This document shows positions 21,201 to 36,200 of a stretch of 64,000 nt of DNA, in pieces. Under the pieces are notes generated by a model. That model was not told the DNA's origin, searched no databases, and saw nothing but the letters and a program-made list of their open reading frames with translations. The position numbers and the translations under genes were made by a program. The DNA comes from Onthophagus taurus (taxonomy: Eukaryota; Arthropoda; Insecta; Coleoptera; Scarabaeidae), in assembly GCF_036711975.1 (NCBI RefSeq), contig NC_091968.1, positions 22,568,001 to 22,632,000 of the forward strand. Reading direction: 5' to 3'. Position 1 is the stretch's first letter. Each line of letters starts with the position of its first letter.

Positions 21201-24200
21201 CTAAACAAACATTAATCCCAATTTTTTTTTTTTTTGGTTTTAAACTTACCCAAAATGTCTTTTCTTTTGCTTGTGAGATGAAAGCTGCTTCGGGCAAGCA
21301 AAAGATCTATCGCAGACGTTACATGTAAGAGCTTCGTCTAAAAAAAAAGATTTAATCTAAAAACCACGTCGCGTGGAAAAATAAATCGAATGGAAATCCG
21401 GTATCGAAAATCCTATTTTCCCATCTTTATCGTAATCCGAGTCTGTTTGAACGCGTTTCGATGTAAACTCGATTACGAATGGAAATGCGTTAATAGTTCA
21501 CTTGGAAAATCGGGAAATCCAACGGGAAATAAACTTGGTTTAGTTGAATTTCATAATTATTATTGTGATAAAATTTTTTTTCAAATAACGTGCCGAAACA
21601 CGTTCCAATTTCACGTTTTCATTAGTGGGGGGATGCACGATGAACGCAAGGATCTTGACAAAACGGACAGGGTTGTCATTCGTTATATGTTTCGGGGGGA
21701 TGCTGTAAAACTGCAAAATTCGCAATGTTTTTGCAAGAGCAATCGATACGGACGGTTGATTGCTAGGGATGTACCGTACCCTCCGTGCCGTGACCCGGGT
21801 GATATTTAAAACTCAAACTCTACGTTCGTGTAACTTCCCCACCTCGATTGGCGAGGAGAAAACCGAAACGGACACCCGCGTTTACTCGCCGAGGAAAAGC
21901 TTTATTGGATTTTCGTGTCTGTGCCAGGTAGAAAACTCGAAAGCTTCAACGTAGAGGGAATTCGATATTTTTTTTATCAACACAAAAAAGAATGAATGGA
22001 AAAAATAAATATGACATTTTATTTATAAATATTTATATAACTCTTTCACATAAATTGATTGGTACATTTGATGCAGTTTTGTGTTTATGATACATAGTTG
22101 CAGAAACTTAGACAGTGTTAGCAGAAGACTACACTACTGCCAAATATGTTCTAGATACTGCTAATAGAAGACCAGATACTTTTAAAGAAAGATTAAATAC
22201 TACTTACAGTTAGCAGAAGACTGGGTACTGTTGGGAGAAGATTAGGTACTTCTGACAATGCTTCTGAGTACTGCTAATATAGTTTATACTGCTAACGGAT
22301 GAATGGATACTGTTTGCAGAAAATTAGTTACTGCTTTTAGAAGACTAAACATTGTTGGCAGAAAACTATTTACTGCTTGCACAAGATTACTAATTGGTCG
22401 TAGAAGACTAAATACTATTAGCAAATGAGTAAATGCTACTTGCGCAAAAAGATACAACCTCGATTTTGAAATATTTTTATTAATCGTAGGTGCCTATGAA
22501 AACAAATTGTAAGTAAAGCGGGAATGCAAGTGTCAAATTATTACCCACCATGCCCTAATGGCTAATAGTTGTTTAAATTGGCAAATAATAACAGTTTTAG
22601 TGAGCAAACTGGTATGATTTTAAAGTTGGATGAGTGTTTAGGCAATGCTAACGCAGCGGCGAGACGATATTGTAAAAATTATGTAAATAACATGAATCAG
22701 AGGTCACTTTGTACTTTGTAAGCAAAGAAACGAAGAAAGCATCTAAACCTAACATTATAATGAGGAAAGAGTGACGAATTCAACAAAAACTGAATTTTTT
22801 TAATCAATGTGAAATGACCCAAAACTAACACTAGATTAACTTCAGTTATAAAACTTCTATTATATGATAACTAACTTCAAGTTTAAAATGTCAACCTCAA
22901 TTTTGACATATTTGTAATCCTCATTAAAAATCCTTTAAAATGAGTACAAACACGACATATTTATCTTCAATATTAATGAAGTTATGGTCAACTTCCGGTT
23001 AAGAATGTCAACGTCAATTTTGACATATTTGTAATCGTCGTGAAAAATCCTTTAAAATGAGTCCAAACATGATACATTTAATTCCAATATAGCAACTTCC
23101 GGTTTGAAATGTCAATGTCATTTTGACATATTCTTAATTTTTATAAAATGTTTTAATATTTGTCACAAAAATAAAAATATAATAAAAAAAAATAAAAATT
23201 AAGGTTGGTATTAATATTTAAAAATTAAATTGTTCCTAACTTCGGATTTAATGTTTTTTATTCTAACTTTTTTGTTTTTTGAGATAAGTACGTCATCTTT
23301 GGACTCATTTTAAAGGGTTTTTAATGACGATGACAAATATGTCAAAATTGACGTTGACATTTCAAACCGGAAGTGATTGTATTTCCGTTAATATTAAAGT
23401 TAAATATGTCGAGTTTGGACTCATTTTAAAGGATTTTTTATGAAGTTGACAAATATGTGAAAATTAAAAGTTGAAAGTTCGAACTTTTTGGTTTTTTAAG
23501 ATAAATGTATCATATTTGGACTCATTTTAAAGGTTTTTTAATAAAGAATACATCATGAAAGAACACCATGAACTTCAGGTTTAAAATATCAACGTCAATT
23601 TTGACATATTTGTAACCTTCATTAAAAATGCTTTAAAATGAGTACAAACACGACATATTTATCTTTAATATTAATGAAGTTATGGTCAACTTCCGGTTAA
23701 GATTGTCAACGTCAATTTTGACATATTTGTAATCGTCGTGAAAAATCCTTTGAAATCAGTCCAAACATGATACGTTTAATTCCAATATTACTCGAGATAT
23801 AAGCAACTTCCGGTTTGAAATGTCAATGTCATTTTGACATATTCTTAATTTTTATAAAATGTTTTAATATTTGTCACAAAAATAAAAATATAATAAAAAA
23901 AGATAAAAAATTAAGGTTGGTATTAATATTTAAAAATTAAATTGTTGCTAACTTCGGGTTTAACGTTTTTTATTCTAACTTTTTTGTTTTTTGAGATAAG
24001 TACGTCATCTTTGGACTCATTTTAAAGGGTTTTTAATGAAGATGACAAATTTGTCAAAATTGACGTTGACGTTTCAAACCGGAAGTGATTGTATTTCCTT
24101 TAATATTAAAGTTAAATATGTCGAGTTTGGACTCATTTTAAAGGATTTTTTATGAAGTTGACAAATGTGAAGATTAAAAGTTGAAAGTTCGAACTTTTTG

Positions 24201-27200
24201 GTTTTATGAGATAAATGTGTCAAAAGGTAAGGTAATTCATTAAAAAATATTCCATTTTGACATTTGACAATTTTTTTAGTTCTAAAGTTGTTGGTTTCTT
24301 CAAAAAATTAGATCGACGATTAAAAATCATTAAATCGTTATTGAGATATCTTAATTTTTAACAAACAAAATGGCGGAGATTTGACATTTAACATTTTCTA
24401 ACCTAACTCTTTTGTTTTTTGTCCTAAATGTGTTATGTTTGGTGTCAAATTAAAGGATTTTTACTTCTTATTAAGAAAATTAAAGATAATTTTTCATTAA
24501 TAAATATTCGATTTTGACATTTGACATTTTTTTTTTGTTGTAAAGTTGTTGGTTTCTTCAAAAAATTAGATTGACGATTAAAAATCGTTAAATATAAATC
24601 CAAACTCGGTATAGTTATCTTTAATCGTGATCGAGATTTTATAATTTTTAACAAACAAAATGGCGGATATTTGACATCTTCTAACCTAACTTTTTTGGCC
24701 TAAATGTGTCATGTTTGGTGTCAAATTAAAGGATTTTTAATTCTTATTAAGAAAATTAAAGATTTTTATGTTAATTATTGCTAATTTACGATTTAATGCT
24801 TTTTATTCTAATTTTTTTGGTTTTTGAGATAAGTACGTCATCTTTGGACTCATTTTAAAGGGTTTGTAATAAAGATGACAAATATGTCAAAATTGACGTT
24901 GACGTTTCAAACCGGAAGTGATTGTATTTCCGTTAATATTAAAGTTAAATATGTCGAGTTTGGACTCATTTTAAAGAATTTTTTATGAAGTTGACAAATA
25001 TGTCAAAATTAAAAGTTGAAAGTTCGAACTTTTTGGTTTTATGAGATAAATGCGTCAAGCTTAGATTCTCTTTAAAGGTTATTTTATGAAGATTACAAAT
25101 ATAATTGTAAGTAAAGCGGGAATGCAAGTGTCAAATTATTACCCACCATACCTTAATGGTTAATAGTTGTTTAAATTGGCAAATAATAACAGTTTTAGTG
25201 AGCAAACTGGTATGCTTTTAACGTTGGGTGAGTGGATAGAAGAGTGCAGCAATGTAGAACCAAAGAAACGGAGAAGGAGTACAGAGCATGAAGGAAGGAA
25301 GAAAAACAGTGAGGCAGGAATTAGAGAAAGTAACAACACAGTCGGGTACGAGGAAATTTTATCAGAATGTAAATAGGAAAAAATCTAAACCTAGGATTAT
25401 AATGAGGATGACTAAGAGTGACGAATTCAACAAAAACTGGAAACAACAAGCAAAACAGAGTCTGATCCTCTTGTGTTTTTTAATCTAGTTCATATTATTC
25501 ACAATTTGAATAGCTTCTCAGGGCATTGAAATTGCTCCTTTATAATTTATCTTGGTATCGTTGCTCTACTTTTAAATTGCTCCTACTGCCACAATCCCAT
25601 AGCATGATGCTATACAGATGTTTCTGTAAGTCGTGATATAATTTTAATCTCAAACATTAGTGTAAAAATGATGTCAATCCCTGTAAAAACTTTTGGTCTA
25701 AATTCAAAAATGTTGAAATGAAATAACCTTTGTGAACATCAAAGTTCATTCAAAATGTTTAAAAATTTCTTAATTTTGAAGGCCCATATCTTAGCCATTT
25801 ATGGGTTTAGACCAACAATTTTTCAGAAACACTCTGTATGAATATGAATATGATAATAATTACCAAAAAAGAGAATCTTAATTTTAAAAAGAGTAAAATT
25901 AACACCTATAAGCAATTAATTAGACGGCATACGCAATACTCAGCTATCACAAGACTATACAGGGTGTTTTTGTAAGTTGTGGCATAAATTTAATCACTAA
26001 AACTAGGGACAAAATGATGACGATTCGTGTAAAAATGTTTTAAGAAAATAATCTAGAATTTGATTTTGTACTTTTAAACTGGTTTTTATTTTATATAGAA
26101 TTTAAGTCTAACTAGTTTCGGCCCTTGGCCATCTTCAGAGACTCTACAAATAGATTAACATCTCTCATCTTATCCATTTTACAAACAAGTTTCTTAATAT
26201 TTCTTTTTGTTTTGTTAAAAAAGATCACATATCAAAGTCAAAATCAGATTATTAGTTACTATTTTACAAAATTAAAGTTTAAAAAGTTGTAAAATGAAAT
26301 TCCGGACGAAGTGTTACAAGTTTACTGGTTAAAATTTAAGAACGCTCTTTTTTAACAAAAGAAATATTAAGAAACTTGGGAAAAATTCAAGAATCATCAT
26401 GTGGCTTAAAAATCGACGATTTTTTTTAATCAATGTGATCTAAAAAACACGTTGAAAATAAAAAAAACTGTGCAAAAGTGACTAACACTAGATTAACTTC
26501 ATTTATAAAACTTCTATTATATGATAACTAACTTCAGGTTTAAAATGTCAACCTCAATTTTGACATATTTGTAATCTTCATTAAAAATCCTTTAAAATGA
26601 GTACAAACACGACATATTTATCTTTAATATTAATGAAGTTATGGTCAACTTCCGGTTAAGAATGTCAACGTCAATTTTGAAATATTTGTAATCGTCGTGA
26701 AAAATCCTTTAAAATGAGTCCAAACATGATACATTTAATTCCAATATAGCAACTTCCGGTTTGAAATGTCAATGTCATTTTGGCATATTCTTAATTTTTA
26801 TAAAATGTTTTAATATTTGTCACAAAAATAAAAATATAATAAAAAAAAAATAAAAATTAAGGTTGGTATTAATATTTAAAAATTAAATTGTTCCTAACTT
26901 CGGGTTTAATGTTTTTTATTCTAACTTTTTTGTTTTTTGAGATAAGTACGTCATCTTTGGACTCATTTTAAAGGGTTTTTAATGACGATGACAAATATGT
27001 CAAAATTGACGTTGACATTTCAAACCGGAAGTGATTGTATTTCCGTTAATATTAAAGTAAAATATGTCGAGTTTGGACTTATTTTAAAAGATTTTTTATG
27101 AAGTTGACAAATATGTGAAAATTAAAAGTTGAAAGTTCGAACTTTTTGGTTTTTTAAGATAAACGCATCATATTTGAACTCATTTTAAAGGTTTTTTAAT

Positions 27201-30200
27201 AAAGAATACATCATGAAAGAACACCATGAACTTCAGGTTTAAAATGTCAACCTCAATTTTGACATATTTGTAATCTTCATTAAAAATCCTTTAAAATAAG
27301 TACAAACACGACATATTTATCTTTAATATTAATGAAGTTATGGTCAACTTCCGGTTAAGATTGTCAGTGTCAATTTTGACATACTTGTAATCGTCGTGAA
27401 AAATCCTTTAAAATGAGTCCAAACATGATACGTTTCATTCCAATATTACTGGAGATATAAGCCACTTCCGGTTTGAAATGTCAATGTCATTTTGATATAT
27501 TCCTAATTTTTATAAAATGTTTTAATATTTGTCACAAAAATAAAAATATAATAAAAAAAATAAAAATATAAGGTTGGTATTAATATTTAAAAATTAAATT
27601 GTTGCTAACTTCGGGTTTAATGTTTTTTATTCTAACTTTTTTGTTTTTTGAGATAAGTGCGTCATCTTTGGACTCATTTTAAAGGTTTTTTAATGAAGAT
27701 GACAAATATGTCAAAATTGACATTGACGTTTCAAACCGGAAGTGATTGTATTTCCGTTAATATTAAAGTTAAATATGTCGAGTTTGGACTCATTTTAAAG
27801 GATTTTTTATGAAGTTGACAAATGTGTGAAGATTAAAAGTTGAAAGTTCGAACTTTTTGGTTTTATGAGATAAATGTGTCAAAAGGTAAGGTAATTCATT
27901 AAAAAATATTCCATTTTGACATTTGACAATTTTTTTAGTTCTAAAGTTGTTGGTTTCTTCAAAAAATTAGATTGACGATTAAAAATCATTAAATCGTTAT
28001 TGAGATATCTTAATTTTTAACAAACAAAATGGCGGAGATTTGACATTTAACATTTTCTAACCTAATTTTTTTGTTTTTTGTCCTAAATGTGTCATGTTTG
28101 GGGTCAAATTAAAGGATTTTTACTTCTTATTAAGAAAATTAAAGATAATTTTTCATTAATAAATATTCGATTTTGACATTTGACATTTTTTTTTGTTGTA
28201 AAGTTGTTGGTTTCTTCAAAAAATTAGATTGACGATTAAAAATCGTTAAATATAATTCCAAACTCGATATATTTATCTCTAATCGTTGTCGAGATTTTAT
28301 AATTTTTAACAAACAAAATGGCGGATATTTGACATCTTCTAACCTAACTTTTTTGTTTTTTGGCCTAAATGTGTCATGTTTGGTGTCAAATTAAAGGATT
28401 TCTAATTCTTATTAAGAAAATTAAAGATTTTTATCTTCATTATTGCTAATTTACGATTTAATGCTTTTTATACTAACTTTTTGGTTTTTTAAGATAAGTA
28501 TGTCTTCTTTGGACTCATTTTAAAGGTTTTTTAATGAAGATATCAAATATGTCAAAATTGACGTTGACGTTTCAAACCGGAAGTGATTGTATTTCCGTTA
28601 ATATTAAAGTTAAATATGTCGAGTTTGGGCTCATTTTAAAGGATTTTTTATGAAGTTGACAAATGTGTGTTGAAAATTAAAAGTTGAAAGTTCGAACTTT
28701 TTGGTTTTATGAGATAAATGTGTCAAGTTTAGATTCACTTTAAAGGTTATTTTATGAAGATTACAAATATAATAATAAAATTAAAGTTGATATTGACAAC
28801 TGAAAGTTTTTTTCAAACAAATAGTATTTTAGGTCTTTCGGTATTCTGCATTTTTTCTAAGATAAGTTACACCTTTACATACCAGACAGCATGAAATTCT
28901 CTAAAAACGATAAAATGTCGCTTAGTCAAGTGATGTATAACGCAGTCCAATTGTAACTCGGATAGTATCGTGGAGCAGTGAACAATGCCATTACTCATTT
29001 TATGAAGAAAGATTAAATCGTTTATATTGCGCCTGGAGGAAAGCAACGAGATGCCGAAAACTGTGCATCGCCGAACATAAGGTGACGAAAAAAATGCTTT
29101 TGGACTAGCTCTAGACGATCCATGTAGATTTGATACTGGGGGTTCCAAACGGTGGATGTATAGTTAAGAACAGATGATACATAGGCAATATAGAGTGAAC
29201 GGATATAGGATAGATTAGTGAAAGGATGACATACACGACATATTAATCCGAGCATCCGGGAGGCCTTGTTAACAATATAATCAATATGGAGAGAAAATGT
29301 AAGTTTGGAGTTAAAGAGAACGCCAAGATCTCTAACGCATTCAGATTGTTTGAGAGTGTTAGAGCCGAGGGAATAATCAAAAGCAATAGGATAGCGTTTA
29401 CGTGTAAATGTGATTTTGCAAATATTTTGCTGTTATCGGCATACAAAAAAAATTTTTAGTGGTGAAAGCAGGCATGAATATCATTAATGTAGAGCTGAAA
29501 TAACAGCGGCCCCAAATGGCTGCCCTGAGCCACACCGAAAATAATGTCTCTGAATGTTGAGCGATAATTGTTAATAGTAACGACTTGTGCCAGTAACTGC
29601 CGCAAGACTATTAACTTTTTACTTGTAAAAATTTGCTTACTGCTTTTAGAAGACTAAACACTATTGGCAGAAAACTATTTACTGCTTGCACAAGATTACT
29701 AATCAGCCGTAAAAGACTAAATACTACTAGCAAATAGTAAATGCCATATGCAGAAGATTATGTGTTGTTGGAACATGCCTAGATGCTGTTTGCAGAAGAC
29801 TAGATAATGCTGGCGGAATACTAGATACTACATTTAGAAGATTACATACTGCTACAGGAAGACTATTAATTTTCTGATTGTAGAAAATTGCTTACTGCTC
29901 TCAGATGATTGGCAGAAAACTATTTAGTGCTTGCACAAGATTACTAATCAGTTGTAAAAGACTAAATCATGGTGGCAGAACACTAGATACTGCCGTTAGA
30001 GTACTACATACTGCTGCTGCAAGACAATTAAGTTTCTGATTCAGTCTGCATTTAAAACATACAAGTTGCAATTAGCAGATGTCATTTACAGTCTTGTGTA
30101 TTTCAAATTGGGCAGTTATAGTTTATAATATAAAAATAATAAAATGTATGTAATAAACAGGAAGTAAATTGTTTAAAATTCTAAATAAATGGTTTATTAG

Positions 30201-33200
30201 AGGTAACCAAAAAAAGAAAAAAAAACATATTTTGATAGCTTTTAAATGTAACGTTAATTACAGAACATCTATTGTTTGCGTGCTTGTAATTAGGGAATCC
30301 GGGCTCGTGGGGTAATTTAGCCTTAGAGACAGGTGCATTGTCCGTATCGCCCTTTGCTGCAGAGCGGTTCAGGGACGCAACCCCCGCACGGGGCCGCATT
30401 ACGTAATCTCAGCAAGTAAACCTAAATCCCCCTCCACACATTGTTCTGACAACCCTCACGACCCAATTTAATAATAAAAATGGAAAAAAATAAATGAAAA
30501 ATATTAAAAAAAAAAAACAAACGTGTATGTTTAATTAATTTTCCTGGAAAAGTTTACGGCCAAGTATACCGGACGGGGAGCTAATTTTGAAGTTAACTGG
30601 ATGAGAGGTTTTCCGTGGGGAAAAGTTCTTTCTCGAGTACCGTTCGTTGTCGGGAAATAGCCACAAATTGAAAGTTAGGATTTCCGGTCACCAGCGAAAT
30701 GGGATTGTTTGAGTTGGGGCACTTATGTTTGGTTTAATCGAGTCCCCTTCAATTCTTGAAAACGGATTGACACGTAAAAAAAGCTTTTTGTTTCTATTTT
30801 TTTACGTACCGTAATCTGAGTCATCACTAAAATCATCCCCATCATCCAAATCTAAGTCAGTAAAATTTGAATCAGTATCGGTATCCAAAACTTCGTTGTT
30901 CTGATCATCCGCTTCGTTGTTATCCAATTCTTCACCGCTGTTAGTTTTGGTAGTTTTAATAGTTTCGGGGTCGGTTGAATTGTCATCGTTGCTCGCTAAT
31001 TTATTGTAATCTTTTCTTGCTGGCCGATTTTCTGTAACAACATTAATTTACAATTTCAATATTAATTTCATAACAAACAAACGGTTTAATTGGATAGAAT
31101 TAACACGAGTTGGAACTCTTGGGGAGTGTTTAAACTGTAATTAAACATGATGATTGAATTTTTCCTCTCATAAAAAAAAAATCAATATTTACGAGGTTAT
31201 ATATCAAATTTATTCAATAAAAATATATAACAATCTAAAGCTGAATCACAATTAAAACTATAGCTAACACTAGAATTTGAACTAACACTAGAACTAGAAA
31301 TATTCAAGTTTAGATTATGTCTAAAAAGATGGCTAAATTCGTATATTTCTAGGTCTAGATTTAATGTTGGTTATTGTGATAGTGCTAATGTTAGTTCTAG
31401 TAGCTAGAATTAACACTTTTGTTATCGTTAGAACTAACACTAGACCTAGAGCTAGAAACATTCGGGTTTAGCCGAACGTCTCAAAAGACGGTTAAACCCG
31501 AATTTTTCTAGTTCTAAGTTTAGTGTTAGTACTAACTATTCGAACTAGTCTTTCTTTTGCAAGAAAATTAATAGAGCGGCTCCTTGTGACGTCACGCTCC
31601 AATGTTATAAGTATAGGGAAAGTGACCAACTTAAATCTGGGGGACCAAAAAGTTACTAGATTTAGGTTGGTATTGAAAAAGTAACTAAATATGGTGTGTT
31701 TCTTAAAAAAGTAACTAGAAAAATTCGCGCAACCTAGTGTGGTTGGTGGTGGAATTAAACCCAAGAGATTTGTGTACGCGGAAAACGGGGGGGCGGCGCG
31801 CAACCTAGCGGTAGGTAGTGAAAGCTTACATAAAACAATTTTCAAAATTTCTGTGGGAAACCTAACTTAAAAATTTTGCCTTGAACTCATATTGATTAGA
31901 AATCTTGTACAACCAATAAATAGTTTCCTGTCGACAGTGTTTAGTCTTCTAAAAACAGTAAGCAGTTTCCTACAAGGAGAAAGTTAAAAGTCTAGTAGCA
32001 GCAGTAAGTAATCTTCTAAATGCAATACCAACACAAGCAAACAGCATCCAGTCATATTCCAACAATATATAATCTTCTGCAAGTAGCATTTACTCATTTG
32101 CTAGTAGTATTTAGTTTTCTACGACTGATTAGTAATCTTGTACAAGTAGTAAATAGTTTTCTGCCAACATTGATTAATCTTCTAAAAGCAGTAAGCAATT
32201 TTCAGCAAGCAGAAAGTTAATAGTCTTGCAGCAGCAGTATGTAATCTTCTAAATGCAGTATCTAGTGTTATGTCTGCATTATTTAATCTTCTGCAAATAG
32301 CATCTAGTCATGTTCCAATAACACATAATCTTCTGTAAGTAGCATTTACTCATTTGCTAGTAGTATTTAGTCTTCTACGACTAATTAGTAATCTTCTGCA
32401 AGTAGTAAATAGTTTCTGCTAACATTCTTTAATCTTCTAAAAGTAGTAAGCAATTTTCTACAAGTGGAAAGTCAATAGAATTGCGGCAGCAGTATGTAAT
32501 CTTTTAAATGAAGTATCTAGTGTTCCGCCTGCATTATCTAGTTTTCTGCAAACAGCATCTAGTCATGTTCCAACAATATATAATCTTCTGCAAGTAGCAT
32601 TTACTCATTTACTAGTAGAATTTAGTTTTTAGTTAGGCAATAAATAGTTTTCTGTCAACATCATTTAGTTTTCTAAAAGCAGTAAGCAATTTTCTGCAAG
32701 CAAAAAGGTAATAGTCTTGCAGCAGCAGTATGTAATCTTCTAAATACAGTATCTAGTGTTATATCAGCATTATTTAATCTTCTGCAAACAGTATCTAGTC
32801 ATGTTCCAACAATATATAATCTTCTGCAGGTAGCATTTACTCATTTGCTAGTGGTATTTGGTCTTCTACAAACGATTAGTAATCTTGTGCAAGCAGTAAA
32901 TAATTTTCTGCTAACTGTGCTTAGTTTTCTAAAAGCAGTAAGCAATTTTTTACAACCAGAAAGTCAATAGAATTGTGTCAGCGGTATGTAATCTTCTAAA
33001 TGCAGTATCTATTGTTTTGTCAGCATGATCTAGTCTTCTGCAAACAGTATCTAGACATGTTCCAATAATACATATTTTTCTTCAAGTAACATTTATTCAT
33101 TTACCGGTAGTATATCTAGTCTTCTACAATCGATTAATAATCTTATGCAAGCAGTAAACAGTTTTCTGCTGACAGTGTTTAATGTTTTAAAAGCAGTAAG

Positions 33201-36200
33201 GAATTTTCTACAAACAGAAAGTTAATTGTCTTGCGACAGCAGTATGTAATATTTCAAATTCAATATCTAGTGTTATGTCAGCATTATTTAATCTTCTGCA
33301 AACAGCATCTAGTCATGTTCCAATAATACATAATCTTTGGCAAGTAGTATTTACTCATTTGCTAGTAGAATTTAGTCTTCTACGAACGATTAGTAATCTT
33401 GTGCATACAGCAAATAGTTTTCTGTCAACATTATTTAATTTTCTAAAAGCAGTAATTAATTTTCTACAATCAAAAAGTTAATAGTCTTGCGGCAGCAGCA
33501 TACAATCTTCTAAATGCAGTATCTAGTATTCCGTAAGCTTTATCTAGTTTTCTACAAAGAGCACCTAGTCATATTATAACAATACATAATCTTCTGCAGG
33601 TAGCATTTACTCATTTGCTAGTAGTATTTAGTCTTTTACGACCGATTAATAATCTTGTGCAAGTAGTAAATAGTATTCTGCCAACATTGTCTAGTCTTCT
33701 AAAAGCAATAAGCAATTTTCTACAAGCAGAAAGTTGAAAGTCTTTCGGCAGCAGTATGTAATCTTCTAAATGCAGTATCCAGTGTTCTGCTAACATCATC
33801 TAGTCTTCTGCAAACAGCATCTAGTCATGTTCTAACAGTATATAATCTTCTGCAAGTAGCATTTACTCATTTGCTAGTAGTATTTAGTCTTTTACGACCG
33901 ATTAATAATCTTGTGCAAGTAGTAAATAGTATTCTGCCAACATTAATTTACCTTCTAAAAGCAGTAAGCAATTTTCTATAAGACGAAAGTAAATAGTCTT
34001 GCGGCAGCAGTATGTAATCTTCTAAATGTAGTATCTAGTCTTTCGTCAGCGTTATCTAGTCTTCTGCAAACAGCATCTAATCTTTTATTAGCAGTACCTA
34101 ATCTTGCATTAGCAATATGATAGCCTACCAATAGTATTCTGACTTTTTCCAGATTTATCTAGTTCTGTTCAAGCAGCATCTAGTCCTTTATTAACAGTGT
34201 GTAGTTCTCTACAAGCAGTATTTATTCCTTTGCCAGCAGTATCTATACTTTTACAATGAGTTTGTATCCTTCTGTAAGCAATAAGTAGTGTTCTACCAAC
34301 AGTTTGTTGACATCTGAAAGAAGTATGTAATTTTCTGCAAGAAATAAGCAAATAATCTTAGTCCAGGAGTACGTAGTCTTCTACAAACATTATCAAATCT
34401 TTTATCAGCACTCTCTAGTCTTCTGCAAACACTATCCAGTCATCCGTTAGCAGTATAAACGATACTAGCAGTACTCAGAAACATTGTCAATCTTCTGCAA
34501 CTAATTTAATAATTCCGTAAGTAGTATGTAATCTTTCTTTAGCAGTATCTAGTCTTCCATTAGCAGTATCTAGAACATATACGACAGTATTTAGTCATTT
34601 TTAGGCATTATCTAGTTTCTTGCCAATAATGTGTAGTCTTCTGCCAACATTATCTAGATTTCTGCAAGCATCTATTAGCAGTATCTAATCTCTTGATAAT
34701 TAATCGACGAAGATTTTTCCGATTATTAAGTTTTAAGAAAACACCATTCATAACTGCTCCGATTTATTACAAAAAAGCAAGTAATTGATTTTATCTATTC
34801 TCGTTTGTAAATAACGAACTTAATTAATAACTAGCTAACTTCACACACTGTTTCATAATAGTTATTTTACGCTTCTGTTATGTCACGCACTGCTGTCAAA
34901 TTTCACGCACTGTTGTCAATAATGACGTTTTTTACGAATTGAAAATACTTAATTGATTATTAAGTTCAAAAATTTCTAACTAACGTCATTTTTCGCTCGT
35001 CGCGTCGATCGTTTTTATTGACATTTTACAGATTAATGCCAAATAATTATGTTGCCAACTTAAATTTATAAATTATTACCAACCTAAATAAATATGACAG
35101 TTTACAATTTTATAAGTATTGTGTTTAATGATAAAAATACTTCTCTTTTTAAACTTTTACCCTGATCACGAATCACGAACATATCCTATAAAAAACTATC
35201 TAATGTGAAACAACCCCTTTTGCGTGATTTTACATCATTTATTTCCCCAAAGAGTTTTTATGGAAGGTCACAAACCCGTTTTATTTCCCTTCATCTATTC
35301 TAATGATTTTTTTTTCTATTCGTAACCTCAAAGTTTAATCAAATTGTTAGTTGGTGCTTTTTAATGATTCATTAAATTGAAACGCCACGAAATGTTTGCA
35401 ACAATTCGAAGCCAAACTTATAACCAGAATTTCCGAGCAAAACCCACGACATTATGTTGTTGTTGAGTTTGAAAATTATTAGTAAACTACGGTAGACTTT
35501 AAGGGCGTTTCACTTTATCTCAAAACGTTGTTAGCTGGAAAGCTATATTCTCCGACCTAGTTTATCAACAATATTCACCACAGACTAAAATCACTCATCC
35601 ATCCCAAAATTATTTAACAACCTAACTTTTTATTTAAAAAATGCGAGGGTGTTATTTTGTGCATGCACCATTTTGTGGGTAATAAAATTAAATCGATAAT
35701 TTCAGCGACCAGGTCATTTCTAGTAGAATAAAATCAGTACAACTTTAAAAATTTTTTGTTTATACATCTATAATTTTCGTCGAAGTCAATCCATTTTCAT
35801 TTAACTCCAACCCACTTCTCCTCAGTACATGGAATAGAATGGATACTATGGGGAGCGAAGCCACATCCAATTTCAGTTCCCGGAAACGTCATTCGAAGTC
35901 ATTTCCCAGGTTGTTCCCAATCCGAATCTTGTTATCCGATTTGATTTAACGGAGATCAAGTAGATTTCCCGAAAATAGTTCAAAAATCGAGTTATTTTTG
36001 TACTTAGCAATTTTATGAAGGTCGAAAAAGTTGACGTTTGACGAGGTTGTCTCCGTCGGCGTCGGTATAATCATTTGCATTCGCTTTAAAGCGGCCGTTC
36101 TTCAGAAAAGCTTGGGGTTGTACATACAAATAGACTGTTTATTCTAATTGAGAGGGAACCCGTCGACGTTCAAACCCGTGCCCTGATTGCATAAATTTTA

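Larger units (their letters stand above)
21338..30809 (-). other. Third intron of the C2H2 gene (9.5 kb)
   Basis: The order, in + coordinates, is as follows. 21360-21990 is single-copy and relatively GC-rich. 22050-22450 is minisatellite. 22490-22830 is a segment repeated at 25100-25490. ACTTCCGG-family blocks lie at 22.85-25.1 and 26.5-28.8 kb. 28.86-29.6 kb is a LINE fragment. 29.63-30.06 kb is minisatellite. 30.1-30.8 kb is single-copy and includes a GC-rich stretch near 30290-30420. Confidence 0.6.

Noticed and set aside
21390-21809. 139-codon + strand frame
   Set aside because: Lies in a single-copy GC-richer intronic stretch, with unconvincing composition, no recognisable motif and an overlapping frame on the other strand.
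25167-25488. Two overlapping + frames rich in Lys/Glu
   Set aside because: They fall in a duplicated repeat segment whose other copy (22.5 kb) has a broken frame.
32020-34351. Leu-rich small frames
   Set aside because: By-products of the TCTAGTCTTCTGC minisatellite; no start context or splice sites.
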